From Batkoa obscura (Eukaryota; Entomophthoromycota; Entomophthoromycetes; Entomophthorales; Batkoaceae): a stretch of DNA of 64,000 nucleotides. Positions 10,884 to 24,125 of the stretch are shown here, in pieces (position 1 is the stretch's first letter; each line of letters opens with the position of its first letter). The notes below the pieces were generated by a model, which searched no databases, was not told where the DNA came from, and was given only the letters and a program-made list of their open reading frames with translations. The stretch lies in NCBI GenBank assembly GCA_030770535.1, contig JASVEC010000010.1, positions 930,001-994,000 on the forward strand. The letters run 5' to 3'. The position numbers and the translations under genes are program-made.

Positions 10884-13800
10884 TCACACCACAAAACAAT
10901 TCAATTTCATAGACTCTGTAACTTCTACTACATTTTCACCTTTCTTCTTTTTTAATTTCTTCATACTTTTGACTACTTTCATTAATGTATTATCATTATA
11001 AATCAGTTCTTTATTACCATTGATTTCATGTTTAAAAGTAATTTTGTATTCTAAACCCAGTTTATGTGTACTAATATGATAATCTAAACAATCTATTAAT
11101 TGCTAAATTGTAGCTAGATATTGAAATAAAATTAAAAAACTACGATATTTAATTTCAATTCGGAAACAAAACTCCTCATTTTTATCAAGTGATAGCATTG
11201 TTGTATATCATTCAAGTTCGTATTTTTGAGGATTAGTAGGAGGGACGTGTGGGATTTGATTAATACTAGATTGTTTTCCTAAACCTAAGAATGATATATA
11301 TCCAATTGGTCTTGGTACTGCATTTCCCATAGAAATTAGAATTTAACTTAAGTTATAATTGCCTATCAATTTATGTTAATCAGGTAAGTTACTACAAAAT
11401 TGATCCGAATCTAAAAACCCTATATAAAATATTATTGATATTACAATTATTAATCATGTATCAAGAATTCTATTAGTTGCCTTACATGCGTCCACATTCT
11501 GTAACAGTTAATGATCGAGGTTCTACATAATGAACAGATACAAACTATAAAAATATCCATAAATTTAAGTTTCAAAAAATAAGTATCAAAATCACCGTAT
11601 TTGTAATTGTCAATACTATATTAATTGTGACTACTTGACAACCAGGATCAACTCTTCAATATGTTTTTGGTGTATTTTTTACTAAATGATCATTATGAAA
11701 TTGAAAGGGTATATTTTTATAATAAACTTACATGATTTTTAGTAATATTGACTTTTGAAAATATAAATTCTAAATGAGCTAACTCTGGATCTAATGGCGA
11801 AAAATCTATATGATTTTGACGTGTAGAATTAATTGACATATAACGATGTGCAGTTATTCCACTTGACTAAAACAAAAATGAGATATTAAAATGAATTTTT
11901 AATTTAGTACTTTCTGTTATTTAGATATCCTCTTACTTTAACTCGACCATTTAAAATAGTTGGTAAATCACTAATTATCTGCCTTACTGTAAGGGGTGAT
12001 AATGGTACTTTTTGTAGATTTCGATGAATTTCATTTCTTGGTATTGGTATAGTAAACGAACTTTGTTTTAATCCTAAATGAGAAGCAGTTGGTAGAGAAA
12101 ATAATGCCTGATCATAAGCTAATAGAATTAAATATCAATAAATAAATAAGTAAAGTTTTAAATTAAAAATTTCAAGTTATCAACATACCAAATAAATAAT
12201 CTATTTCTATTTTGATAAGTACCATGATTAGAAGCAGATATCACTTTAAATTTCACTTAATAAATAATGGAAAGAAAAAAACAATTGAGACATTGAGTGG
12301 ACTTTTTCTCTTTGTTTTGTAGCTGAATCCAATCGAAAGCATATAAAATTATTACTTATTAATTAGCTATTTATTTAATACTAATTCAATCAAAATCTTG
12401 ATTTTATCCAATTTGCTCCAATAGTACAAATTTGAGTTGATAATGATCTACAAAAGAAGTCAATGATATGATCATGAATGATTTTAGTAAAAAAGTATGA
12501 GATTCTTTATGTCGATTTAATAAAGAATAACTTTGGCAAGGAGTACTAATATCAATAAAATCTATATCTCCCTTTCAAAAAAAACTAAAAATCAAAAAAA
12601 GCAATCTTGATAAATAATAAATAAAAAAGCTTACTTTTTCGGATAAAAATTATTTTTATAGTTATCTTTTTAAAGAAGATACTAATATATTCAGTCAAAA
12701 AGGTCACTTTTTTGTTTCTATAATTTAATTTATAAGCTTCCGTGGCATTCTTTCAAGATCAACTATCCTAAATAAATATAAATATTAATTACTTTTACTC
12801 TTAGATTTACTATTAAATTTACCATTTGATTTCTGTTAAACCAGAATCTGAGATCCTCATCTCTAAGAAACCATAACCAGAAAATAAATCAAAAACTTTT
12901 AATTTTTGATGATTTGCTTTATTTTTTATCACTTCTTTTTTATATGAAAATAAGATTCGATAAAATTTGGAATTATTTCGATATTACAATTCAGAATTTT
13001 CGTAATCCATTATAAATCTAAAAAAGAAATAATAAAATATTAATTTAATAGCATCTTTATAAATTATTTCAAGCCCAATTGATCCTCTGCTTCTCTATAT
13101 TGTAAATGATTAGGTAATTCCTCCCATTTTCTTTTTACTGGTATAAATTGAACATGATAAATACCTACAATTTGTTCAATAGTAACTTCAATTTCTTTAT
13201 CAGCTAATATCAGTTCATTAACTTGAAAGTCAACGATATATAGCTCAGCTTCATTTTCTGATTCAAACATATCACTCACTTCTTTAGCTCTTAAAAGTAT
13301 CCGAAATTTCCATAACTGTTGCCTTTATTAATATTAATTAATCTATTTTTAATGTGCTTTCATTATTTTTTGTATTAATTTCTTGATTTTTATTATTATA
13401 ATCTAACAAAAAGGTATATCCTAATTGATTGGAATTATTTAATATTGTTCTTTTTGCTATTCTGTTTTTATTACATTCACAAATAAATTTATATATTTCA
13501 TTCATTAATTCATAATCCGATAATTTAATAAAGGACATATCTATTCGATCATAAAAATAACGACAAAAATAATTGTCTTTGGTTTCTAATTTTACATAAA
13601 AGACCTTATTATTATTATTTAGTATATATTTACCTTTATAATAATTTTTTCCCAAATTAACATTTACTTTATATTTAGTACCATCAATAGGATAATCAAT
13701 ATTATCACATTCACAATAAAAAGTGTAAAATAACTAAAATAAAGATTAATTAATTATTGATTAATATTACTCTATTAAAATAGTTTATGCAAAAATTTAC

Positions 13801-15840
13801 TTTAAAAAGTGAGTATTCTGACAAATCTATAATAAATGTTTGATGGATTTTGTATATCCAAATTAATTGAAATTGAATGTTTCCCATTTTTGTCTTCATT
13901 AAATTTAGTAATTCTTACAGTCTATTAAGAATTTCCATCATTCCAACTAGTATTACTATCTTGTTCAATTTCAACAAAGTCATCTATTTTTATTGTTTTG
14001 ACTTGATGTTGTTATGATTTTATTATTAACTCTCTTAATAACTTGAACATTTTCATAATCAAATCCTATTAATAATAGATTCTCTTCAATTTCAATTTCT
14101 GGTTTGATAGAATTTAATCAAATAAGGCAATTATTTTTAGTTAAATTGTATACCATTTATTTTCGATCTTCAAAAATAATATTCTAGAATTACATTAAAT
14201 ATCAAAATAATTATTTATTATTACTCTTACTTTGATTTTCATGCTATCTTGATCTTTGATTAACTTTAACATAGTATCTTCTTCGATTTCATATGTTTCT
14301 TCTTTGATATCCTAATCAACAATATTAAGCTATTAAACAGAATTTTAATTAAAAGATTTACCATTTTTGCTTTGAAACTCCCAATTAAACTATACAATTC
14401 TTGTTTATTATGAATTATGTATTCATCTTCAACTTTAGATATAATAACATGAAACTAAATAATTTTTAACTTTATTGTTTTCGTAATTAGATGCTCTACT
14501 ACTTTATTTCTGTTATCTATAAAAATTAAATTAAAATAAACCAACTATAATTCATAGTATAATAGATGACTAAATATTTACCAACCTTAATATCTGCTTC
14601 TATTTTCACATCTATTGTTTCGCTTTTATGCTAAATCACCTAATTAACTAATTCTATTAATATGATATCTTATTAACATACCATTGTAGTTAAAGAAGAG
14701 AGTAAATATAGCTTAAATCTTTTATTTGTAAAAGCCCAAGAACCTTCAGAATCTGAGAACTCTCTTATACTTTCTTTATAATCTATCTTTTTAACTCCAG
14801 CTTTTTTTATTAGTGATTTTACTATATGCTAATTTAAATGAGTTTTTATTTAAGACTCTATTCTTTAAATTATATTAATAAATCTTACTTTCATCCCAAT
14901 TAGAGTGGGAACTAATACTAATATCATCGGTATTAGGTATAATATTTATAGCATTTGTAGTAACTGAGTTTATAACTCCATTTGATTGAACTAGTTCTGA
15001 ACTTAGTTCAACTTCAATTATTAAATTTTTATCTTCTACGCTTTCAGTAATACTTTTCATAAAAGATTTAATAACTTTAGTTTCATTTTCTTGACTTTCT
15101 TCAGTATTAAGATCCATTCCAGTTAATAATTTTCTATTGACTTTATAATATTATTTGAAACAGAATAGTTAATTCGATTGGATAAAGTTTGTGAACTCGA
15201 ATCCACTTTTAGTAACAAACTTCTATTAGCTACAATATTTATTCCATTACTGTTAAAACAAGTGAACATTTCATTTATAGCTAATTGAACCTCTCTATTT
15301 AAAAATAAAGCTTCCGTTCTATTATTGTTAACTTAAATCGGACCTAAACTTTGTTCCATTTGACTAATCCAGTCCAAATTTGCCTAAATGTTCATCACAC
15401 TTTTATTCACTGAATGAAAATTCGACTTCGTTTCCATCTTATTTTAATTCATATCATTTAATAAGTTTCGATTATCTAGCCCATTTATACTGTTAATTAA
15501 TCGAATTTGAACCCTTTATTACAATAAACTATTTCCTAAATTAAATGCCATCTCTCCCATTAAATTTTGACGATTTAAGCCATGGATATCATTGTCGGTT
15601 ATTGAATTCAAATTAACAGTTTTATGAGATGGGGTTCTATATAGTCTAGTATCTGCATCATATTGCAAACTTGTACTGGATATTCCATTGCTATGATCAT
15701 TTGTGATCTCATTTGAACTTCCATTATCATCACTATGAAGTTCCTCTGAACTTGAATCCAGCTCATTCATTAAAGATCTTGATAAATCAATAAATTCTTT
15801 GTTCTTGTCTTCTGATCTATATTGGATAAGTTATAACTCA
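10884..15840 (-). pseudogene. DNMT1-like cytosine-5 DNA methyltransferase relic (BAH-BAH-MTase)
   Basis: Minus-strand exons in the right order show a DNMT1-type protein. From N- to C-terminus: Ser/Asn-rich exons (15.8-14.9 kb); a first BAH-like segment near 13.85-14.0 kb (IKIDDFVEIEQDSNTSW, then VRITKFNEDKNGKHSI); a second near 13.1-13.7 kb (QVNELILADKEIEVTIEQIV, then GIYHVQFIPV); and the catalytic domain. There, motif I is VFDLFSGYGFLEM (about 12.83-12.92 kb), motif IV is DISTPCQSYSLLNRH with the catalytic Cys (about 12.55 kb), the motif VI region is FVLLEQIG, motif VIII is QNRNRLFIW (about 12.2 kb), TVRQIISDLPTI follows near 12.0 kb, and motif X is GNAVPRPIGYISF (about 11.3 kb). The family methylates CpG at replication. 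At least eight in-frame stops lie in otherwise recognisable coding sequence, many where Gln or Trp fits (TAA/TAG for CAA/CAG, TGA/TAG for TGG), so it is probably dead. Some apparent stops may lie in introns. Confidence 0.75.
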
Positions 15841-16566
15841 TTATTGAAAATTAAAAAAGAGTCCAAAAATTGAATCGAACTTTTTATATATTCCTTAAAT
15901 TTTTTGCAGTTTTTGAGGAAAAATAAAAAATCTTCACAGAGCCTTAGACAATCAGATACCAGATGATAATAATGGCTCAATTTTAAGATAGCGAGAGTTG
16001 ATTGTAAGATTGGAGAGATAATATATTTTTGATTTGATTTGAAAGTTTATTTCAAAAAGTTTATTTTGCATTTTTCAAATTCTATTTAGCCACAACTAAG
16101 TTTTAATTGATTCAACTTTTATCAGATTTATAGTAATGAATAAAATTTTAATCCCTGAGATTCTTAATAAGAAAATAGTACTAAATTACAAAGCTAATAA
16201 AACGTAATAGATTATTAAAATCAATGACTGTTTTTATTATCCTTTGATTAAAGAAAGTGGACATTTACTTTACGATGCTTACTACAATCATTACTCTCTC
16301 ATCGGATCTGGATTGATTGTTTGATTATGTTCACTTTGAGATTTAGAAAAAAAATGTGTTTTAAAATTCTATTAACTGATTTCATCCTCTTTTTTTGGGC
16401 AATATTTCTCTCACTTTCATCCAAAGTAGAACTTTTTGCAATCTCTTATCCATTCGTTTATAGTAAATTACATCAATTTGATTATGCAGTAATGAGTAAG
16501 AAATTAACATTGATTTAAAAAATTATTAAGAAATTAAGTGAATAAAAGAGTTGTATAGTTTCTATA
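15841..16566. other. Intergenic between DNMT relic and RAD4
   Basis: Divergent intergenic region serving RAD4 on the right. The 65-codon frame at 16321 is hydrophobic but has no recognisable domain and no homologous partner here, so it was not called. Confidence 0.5.
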
Positions 16567-18774
16567 ATGGATGACTTTAACTGGGAAGTTAGTGATGGTG
16601 AATGGGAAGAGATGAGTAAGTAAATTCATTTTATAAAACAAAAGATAAGGGTATTAATATTAATTGTAGTGGAGTCTCAAGTAATAAAAAAAATAAAAGT
16701 AGATAACTTGGAAGTAGTAAGTTTTTATATTAAATGTAAATAAATGTTATATTTAACTATAAAAGACAGAAAATAATGCAAAAAAAGAAGAACCGAAAGC
16801 TCAAAGTAAGCTTCAAATTGAATTTATTGGAAAGGTTTTGAGTTACTTTTGTAATTAGATAATGAAATTTTGAAGGAAGAAGAAGATAATGAAGAAGAAG
16901 AAGAAGAAGTCTGGGAAGAGATTGAAGATTTACCAAATCCAAATAAAATTCAACAAGGTAATTTAAAATTAGATAAATTTTAATTTGATTTTAATTAAGA
17001 AAATAGAATCCAATCAACCATTAACAATAACGATAAACCTGCCACAAATCTATACCAAAAATATCAAAAAAAGAGCAAATTATCAACTCAATAAACAACA
17101 AAAAGAGAAATTGATATTAATTCACCGAGCTTATTTAACTACATATATTAATTTTGGATTATACTTAAATTCATTTCATTATGATAATTATTTAAAAGCA
17201 ATTCTTTTGTCTCATTTGGACCCTAATTTGTTGATTAAATTTCCTATCACGAATAAAGACACATTGGAATATACATTGAGTTGTATTAAATTAATTGGTA
17301 ATTGGTGGGATTACAAATTTAAGATTATTAATGGATGTAGTTTATGTGACCAGAAAGAGGTAAATTTAAATATAATTGAACATAATAATATAATATAATA
17401 TATACTGATATATATTAATATAGAAGAGTAATATCAAATCAGATTTATATCAAAGTTCAATGACATTAAAAGGGTGTGAATGTAATAAAAATATATTATT
17501 AATAATAATATTTAAATTGATTGGGTTCCAAACAAGAATCATAACAGAAATGATGATACCGATAATTTATTTTCCATTTGCAACAGAAGATGAAAATACA
17601 ATTGATAAACAAATTGAATTAATAAAATTCAATAAATATCAACTTTGGGGAGAATTGTTATTACCTTTTAATCAAAATTGGATTCCATTTAAAGATTTTG
17701 AATATTTTAATATTAAAGGGGAAAATGAGAACTATACAAATTATAATAAATTGAAAAATCATAAAAAATATTATTTAAATTATATAATTGGATTTTCAGG
17801 TAATTAATAATATTATATAATAATATAATAACATAACATTTATATATTAACTTTTAATTAGATACTACAATTGATTTGACTAATAAATATGTGAATGATT
17901 TTTTATCCAAACATATTAAATTAAGACAACGGTTTTTATCTACTGATAATCATCGTAATTGGTTAAAAGATTATTTAAGTACTTTAATCAGTAGTGGGTT
18001 TGAGGAAGTAATTTTAATATTAATTAATTAAGTAGTATTAAAATAGAGTATTAATACTAATAATATTATAAATAGGAATGGGAAACATTAAGTAAAAAAC
18101 AAGAAGTTAAAAATCTAATTAATGAAAAGATGCCTACAAATTTGAAAGGGTTTAAAAATCACCCATTAGTTGTATTACAACGATATATACCTAAAAATCA
18201 AATCATTAAACCTAATAGTAAACATATAGGCTTGTTCAAAGGAGAAAAAATTTATAATAAGAAAGATTTAAGTCTAGTTAAAAATCAAATGGGATGGAAA
18301 TTATTAGGTAAAGAAATTATAGAAAAATACAAAAAAGAAAATGATAATGGAAACATATTGTATCCAGAATATCAAACAAAATTAATTCAATTAGAAGATA
18401 TAAAAGATCAAGATATTTGTATTTTAAAAAATTCATTTGGTAATTTTGAATTATTTCAACCTAATATGCTACCTAAAGATATGAGTTATTTGAATCAAAA
18501 ATATATTGATAAAGTAGCACAACAAAACAACATTCAATATTTAAGAGCAGTAACTGAATTTAAATTTACAAATAATAAAATGAATCCAGTAATTAATGGT
18601 ATTGTTATAAAAAATAAGGATTTAGAATTATTATTATCAAAATATCAATTGTATATGAATAAAGTAAAACAAATGGAATTTAAATTAAGATTTAACAAGG
18701 GAGTTAATAATTGGAAGAAGATATTTAAGTTTTTGAATTTGAAATATAGGCTATTGAATGAATATACGAAATAA
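16567..18774 (+). CDS. RAD4: Rad4/XPC DNA-damage recognition protein
   Basis: A multi-exon homologue of XPC/Rad4, the nuclear factor that binds helix-distorting lesions to start global nucleotide excision repair. The acidic N-terminus (MDDFNWEVSDGEWEEM...) comes from short exons 16567-16615, 16670-16716 and one starting at 16766, followed by a (GAA)n tract encoding EEEEEE. The transglutaminase-like part includes TLKGCECNKNILLIIIFKL and NYIIGFSGNTTIDLTNKYV. The BHD region starts at MPTNLKGFKNHPLVVLQRYI and includes KIYNKKDLSLVKNQMGWKLL and NPVINGIVI. At roughly 550 residues it is shorter than yeast Rad4 or human XPC, mostly through a short N-terminus and tail. Introns are about 45-70 nt. The stop lies only 60 bp from the convergent flavocytochrome b2 stop, so the 3' UTRs probably overlap. 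Exon edges in the middle are inferred from frame continuity. Confidence 0.88.
16868..16911 (+). repeat. (GAA)n microsatellite inside RAD4
   Basis: An imperfect GAA array coding for Glu within the acidic N-terminal region of the Rad4/XPC homologue. It keeps frame and is likely length-variable. Confidence 0.7.
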
Positions 18775-18834
18775 ATTATTGTTATTATTAAATTATTATT
18801 ATATATTATCTTCCTTTTTACTTTTTCATTTTAT

Positions 18835-20636
18835 TTAAAGTTTAGTTATAGTAGGAGAAGATAAAGGTTCATAAACGTTACTAGACCAATAGGAAGAAGT
18901 AGAATTGGTGTGATTTGTGATTGAATTAGGAATCAAGTGATTCTTAGTAATATCTTTTAAAGTAGGAGTACCCATTAATCTCATAGTCATTTCTAATTCT
19001 TCTCTTAAAATATCAATTGCTTTTTCAATACCTTCTTGGCCATAAGTAGACATAGCATATAAGAATGGTCGACCAATACCTACTGCAGTGGCACCTAAAT
19101 TGAGTGAATTAGTTGAATTTGTTAAATTATTTTAAACTTCAATCTTATTATTAATATCTTACCTAATGCTAAAGCTTTAAAAATATCAGAACCACGACGA
19201 ATACCCCCATCAATATAGACTTCCATTCTTTTTTGAGTTGGATTTTGTTGATAATATTGATCCAACATCTCCATTACCTCCGGTAAAATTTCAATGCCTG
19301 ATCGTGCCGTATCAATTTGTCTACCTCCATGATTTGAAAGTACAACACCTTGTACACCATGTTGAGCTGCTAACACTGCATCTTCGCCTGCCTGAATACC
19401 TTTTAATACAATTGGCATATTAGTCACCTTTTTAAACCATTTCAAATCCTCCCAACATAAAGAAGGATCAATAAAAGAAGAAATAGCTCGTGCCGCACCT
19501 TGATTTCGATTTTGTTTTTCTTTTTCATGTTGATAAGCATTTTGAATAGCACTTTGTTGTTCAAATTTCATTCTCATATCTTTCTCTCTTTTACCTAATT
19601 GAGGCGCATCTACCGTGATAAATAAGCCTTTACATCCTGCGGCTTCAGCGTTTTTTATTACTCTTTCTGTGATACTACGTTGACTATTGACATATAACTG
19701 TAAAAATTGAACTTGTTCTTTTTGTTTAGCTGTTACTATATCATCCAATGAACAAGAAGAAAGAGTAGGTATCATCTGAATAATACCCTTTGAATAAGCT
19801 GCTTTAGTAAGATTGACTTCTCCTTTAGGGTGGCCCAATTTACCAAGCGCAGTAGCTGTAATATAAATAGGTAATTGACTTGGATTACTCAATATTTTTG
19901 TATTAGTAGTTACTTTTTTAACATTAATCATCACTCTCGGTTTTAAATAAATACGTTGAAAAGCAGTAATGTTTTCTCGTAAAGTGAGTTCATCATCTGC
20001 TCCACTAGAATAGTATGCCCATGCTTCTCGTTTCATTAAATGTTTAGCAACTACTTCGAAATCATAAAGGTTTAGCATCGTACTAATGTTAGGTCGTTTC
20101 TTAACAACAACAGTATCATAATGATGAGGTTCTTCATATTTGTTACTGGGATGAGTGGTTGAAGCGTTATTCGAACCATAAGTACCTATACATTGGTTGA
20201 TATTAATATGGAATGATAAAATATAAAATTTGCTAAATTTTTCAACTTACCCATCTCTACTTCAGGCGGTAATAATCTTTGAATAATATCTATTAAATAA
20301 TATTAATATCAATTACTCTTTTCTTTTCTTTCTTCTTAAAAAAAACAAATCAATTGAAATAAAAATAATTACCTTTTGGATGTATTGGATCAAAAGCTTT
20401 AGTGGCATCTTTACCAGCATATTTTAAAATTATATTCTTTCCACCTGGATGTTCATCAAGAAACTGAGTTAAGTCGTAGACTTTATCGTATATTATACAC
20501 CAGCAATCAGTGGCACTATTGTGTTTGGAGCTAATTGATTTAGTTAATTGATTTGAATGAAGATAATGTTGAATTTTTTTAGTAAGGGAATGAAGATTAC
20601 TTACATTTCCTCTAAAGATAGTTGCTTTAAGGTCAT
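18835..20636 (-). CDS. CYB2: Flavocytochrome b2-type L-lactate dehydrogenase (cyt b5 + FMN domains)
   Basis: Oxidises L-lactate (or a related 2-hydroxy acid) to the keto acid and passes electrons through FMN and haem b. Exon 1 (20636-20605) encodes MTLKQLSLEE. After a 74-nt intron (20604-20531) the cytochrome b5 domain continues with HNSATDCWCIIYDKVYDLTQ, HPGG (haem His) and AFDPIHPK (second haem His). The FMN domain has YITATALGKLGHPKGEVNLT, LFITVDAPQLGKREKDMR, the catalytic SNHGGRQID, and IDGGIRRGSDIFKALALG. The last intron (19162-19095) joins ALALG to ATAVGIGRPFLYAMSTYG. I chose the ATG at 20636 because it splices cleanly into the b5 domain. A longer frame upstream has only a TTG start. 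With this start there is no obvious mitochondrial presequence, unlike the yeast intermembrane-space enzyme, so it may be cytosolic. Confidence 0.92.
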
Positions 20637-21019
20637 AATAGTTAAACAATTGTTAAACTTTTATAATAAAAGATGAAAAAGTGAAAAATATTTCAATTTT
20701 TTCTAAAAGTGTCTTTATTTATCTATCATGATGTAACAGGTGACTTAGATTGATGATCAATTTAAGCTATTGATAAAAAACTCATCAAAAATAAAATCAC
20801 CTATTCTTAAGTGCATTTATCTATCTTTTAGCTTTTACTTTAATTTAAAATAGTTTGTTTATAGTAAATTTACTACTATAAGATAAGCTTGAATAATAAT
20901 TACGCTATAAGGGTTATTCATTAAGATAAAAAATAAAACGATTTAAATAAAAAAATAAAGAGTGAAATATTAAATATACACTATAAGTATTCAATAGTGA
21001 AGTAATAAAATTTTATTAA
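20637..21019. other. Intergenic, CYB2 promoter / DSD 3' region
   Basis: About 380 bp of AT-rich DNA between two minus-strand genes. No further feature was seen. Confidence 0.6.
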
Positions 21020-22603
21020 TTAATGACCTGGGCCTCTACCTTCAATTGGCCATACATGTTCTACTTTACCACCTTTTACAGCAACTACATAATCATGCTA
21101 AAAAAGAGATAATAAATAAACTTCATAAAGAAATAAAAGGAATTCAACTTACCATATTAAAAGTAGGGTCACAATGACCTGGAATCAATTTAATAATTTG
21201 ACCGAATTTATAAGCTTTTGGATTTTGAAACTTAGTTGTATTTTCATCTGGTACAATTTGACCATGCTCATCACCCTGTGATATATATCTTAATGGTTGT
21301 TCTCCTTTTTCAACTACTACTTTGGGGAGTCCGGAATCTAATGATAGTGATTTAAGGCCTGCATCTATAATGAGGCGTGGTGATACAGTAGTATCTGCTC
21401 TTTGTGATTGGATCTTGGAATAAATAAATAAACTATGTTCAAAAGAGTTCACTTTTTCTCCATAAGTAACATCATAATTATCAGCGTAATCTAATCAATA
21501 GTAATAAATATAATGCATGAAATCAAATTGAAATATTAACTATTTACCAACGTCCATAAACAAATAAGATCCCTAGAGAAGACAGTTCATTAATAAAATA
21601 AAGATAAAAGAATAAAAATGAATTCTATTACCACTTGAACTTCATGATAGATTCCAGTTTGAATTTCGAATTGAAAAGAACCTGTACCACCACCAGTAAT
21701 AGTATCAACATTAATATTATTTTCTTTTAATAGTTCAATACATTTTTCTAATTTTCCTTTTACTAAAGGACCTAAAACCGTATTTCTTCTTTCATCATAA
21801 GAACGTACATGCTGGTTACTTCCATTATAAGCATGTATTCCTTTAAAATGTAAACAAGGAATTTCATTAGCCAATTTAACAATCTCCAATACTTCCTCTG
21901 GTTCATCAACACCACCACGATCTTGACCGACATTAACTTCTATGTAATAATTTAATTCCAATTCGGTATTCTCATAATGTTTTTTTAATAATTTTATATG
22001 TTCTACATCATCTACGCAAACAGCTAATAATGGGTTCTCTTTCTTTTCCTTCATAGCTTGACTTAACTTAACTAATCTTTGCAATTTTTTATCAGATACA
22101 ATAGAATTCGTGATTAATAAATCCCAACTCTCATCTTTCTTTGAGCCGTAAATTAAGCTCTCAGCTTCGGTTATTTTGGCACAACAGATGCCACTGGCAC
22201 CACCCAATTTTTTTTGAATAGAAGCAATACTGGGACATTTATGGGTCTTGAAATGAGGACGTATACGGATCGAGTGGTTAATTTTTTGACTTTCTTCCTC
22301 AACTAATGATACCATTTTTTTTAAATTATTTTCAAATGCTTCAAGTTCAACTACTAATGCTGGCGTTTCAATATCTTCAATGGAATCACCTACCTATTAT
22401 TTTGTATTATTAGTTTTTGTAAAAGTGTTTAATTGAAATGAACTTGCCTTAGCTGGTGGACCTTGTCTGAATGATTGAGTTAAAGTCATAATGTTGCTGT
22501 TGTTGGTATTAATATTGCTATGAAATAGCTTACTAGGAAAAATCGGGTTTATATACTGAAATTTGGGTGCTTTTAAATGAGTTAGAATTTTGACTTGGAA
22601 CAT
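21020..22603 (-). CDS. DSD1: D-serine dehydratase / D-threonine aldolase-type PLP enzyme
   Basis: A fold-type III PLP enzyme of the alanine-racemase-like group that deaminates D-serine or cleaves or dehydrates related D-beta-hydroxy amino acids. The PLP Lys is in RPHFKTHK. Also seen are GGGTGSFQFE in the barrel and, near the C-terminus, the metal-binding His-x-Cys of IPGHCDPTFN. It ends PIEGRGPGH. Exon 1 (22603-22448) ends PPAK and exon 2 begins VGDSIEDIETPALVVELEAF. The intron between them (22447-22394) starts GCAAGT, a GC-AG intron; the nearest GT donor would put a stop in frame. Two in-frame ATGs exist: at 22603 a 38-residue basic, Ser/Asn-rich leader that looks like a mitochondrial presequence, and at 22489 (MTLTQSFRQG) the start typical of cytosolic family members. 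Confidence 0.88.
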
Positions 22604-24125
22604 CTAATACTAATTTTAAAAAATTTCAACTGATGATGTATTGAAAATAGATTTAATTCATTGTTATTTGTTAAAATTCAAATTTAGCATTAAATTCCAA
22701 GACTTTTGAATTTACTTTTTCAAATTCTTCCTACTATTTTCAATTTAAATAATTTTTTTAAATCAAAACTCTAAATATAGTCCAAGCTAAATCAATGAAT
22801 AGTATCATTTGATATGAATTTAAATTTCTCAACGTTCACACTTTTTTGCCCTGTGATAGCAAGGTTCTGTCCTTGAACATATTTGTATACTTACTCTAAT
22901 ATTTACTGCATCGTTATCTATGACTCATATCTAAACTCTTATCTATGAAAAATAGTGTTATATAATTGTATTTATTATGTCTATTTTGACTATTAATAGC
23001 TTCAATTTTGATAAAAATCCGCTTATGATCTTTTAAATTACTATAAAATTTTATCTTTAAACTCATCCTAGAAACTAACTTTAATCAGCCTAGTATTTAT
23101 ATTAAATATTATTAGTTTATTTACAATTTAAATCCTTATAAATTATTATGAATCTGTTTTAATTAAACTCGGTTCAAAATAATGATAGATGGATCCTAAC
23201 AACCATCTTCTTAATTTGAAACTTGAAAATTGGTACATTTTATAAAAGATATTAATCATCATAGTAAAAACGGTATTATCATGAAAGAACACAATACAGC
23301 TAATCGATTTCATAAAAAAGTGTAAAGATTTTTTTAAATGATTCATTGCACTGATAAACTATCATGGCAATATTAAGATATCATTCATTAGTAATCGTTG
23401 ATTAAATTTGATAGATTAATAAATTAAATGTTTCATTATAACTACAATTCATTGATTCTATAGTGACATTTAGTTTATAAGTCTATCAAATTTAATGAAT
23501 GATTATCAGCATGGATGATACAACTTAATAGATTAATGGTGCTAAAATCTAATATTTCCTTAACCCTTTGAATACCTATGTCATAAAAAAAATTCTGTTT
23601 GATTAGATCATGATTTCCAATCAATTTTATGCCAGCTAGATGATTTTTTTGAAACAATACCCGAAGGATTTGATTAAAATCGTGCAAGTAATACTCGTTA
23701 TAATTTAATTTAATTTACAAAAATTTAGATAATCTAACTCATCCACGTTAAGTAATTAAAGGGTTGATATTAGTAAAAGAAGGTTGAAAGGTATAGTTTA
23801 GTAAGTTGTCACACTTTGTAAAAATTAACAGAAAAATTGAAGTACCCAAATTGATTTGGAATGACTGATTGGCTAATAAGGAAATTAAGCAGAGTGGAGT
23901 TTTATTTTTTAAAATGAATAAGGAGGATTTTAATTTTCATTATTGATAACTTATTAAGTCCTCCTTTTAATAATATTCGGTAAAATAATTTTTAATTTAA
24001 GCTACACACCTTTGAATGAAAGAAGAAAGTCTAGATAAACTACATCATCGAATTATGGGATTTAGATATTTTTATTTATAACTACCTTAAATAGGTAGCA
24101 TTTTAAATAAGCTAATAAATGTATA
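22604..24125. other. Intergenic, possible relics only
   Basis: About 1.5 kb upstream of the D-serine dehydratase-type gene. Two minus-strand frames of 66-70 codons (around 23146-23346 and 23475-23687) have protein-like composition but no recognisable domain; they may be remnants of one old gene. Nothing firm is called. Confidence 0.4.

Noticed and set aside
16321-16518. 65-codon frame before RAD4
   Set aside because: No domain, no paralogue, and no link by splicing to the Rad4 N-terminus.
23146-23687. Two minus-strand frames that might be one old gene
   Set aside because: Composition is somewhat protein-like but no motif could be named and the sequence between them is full of stops.
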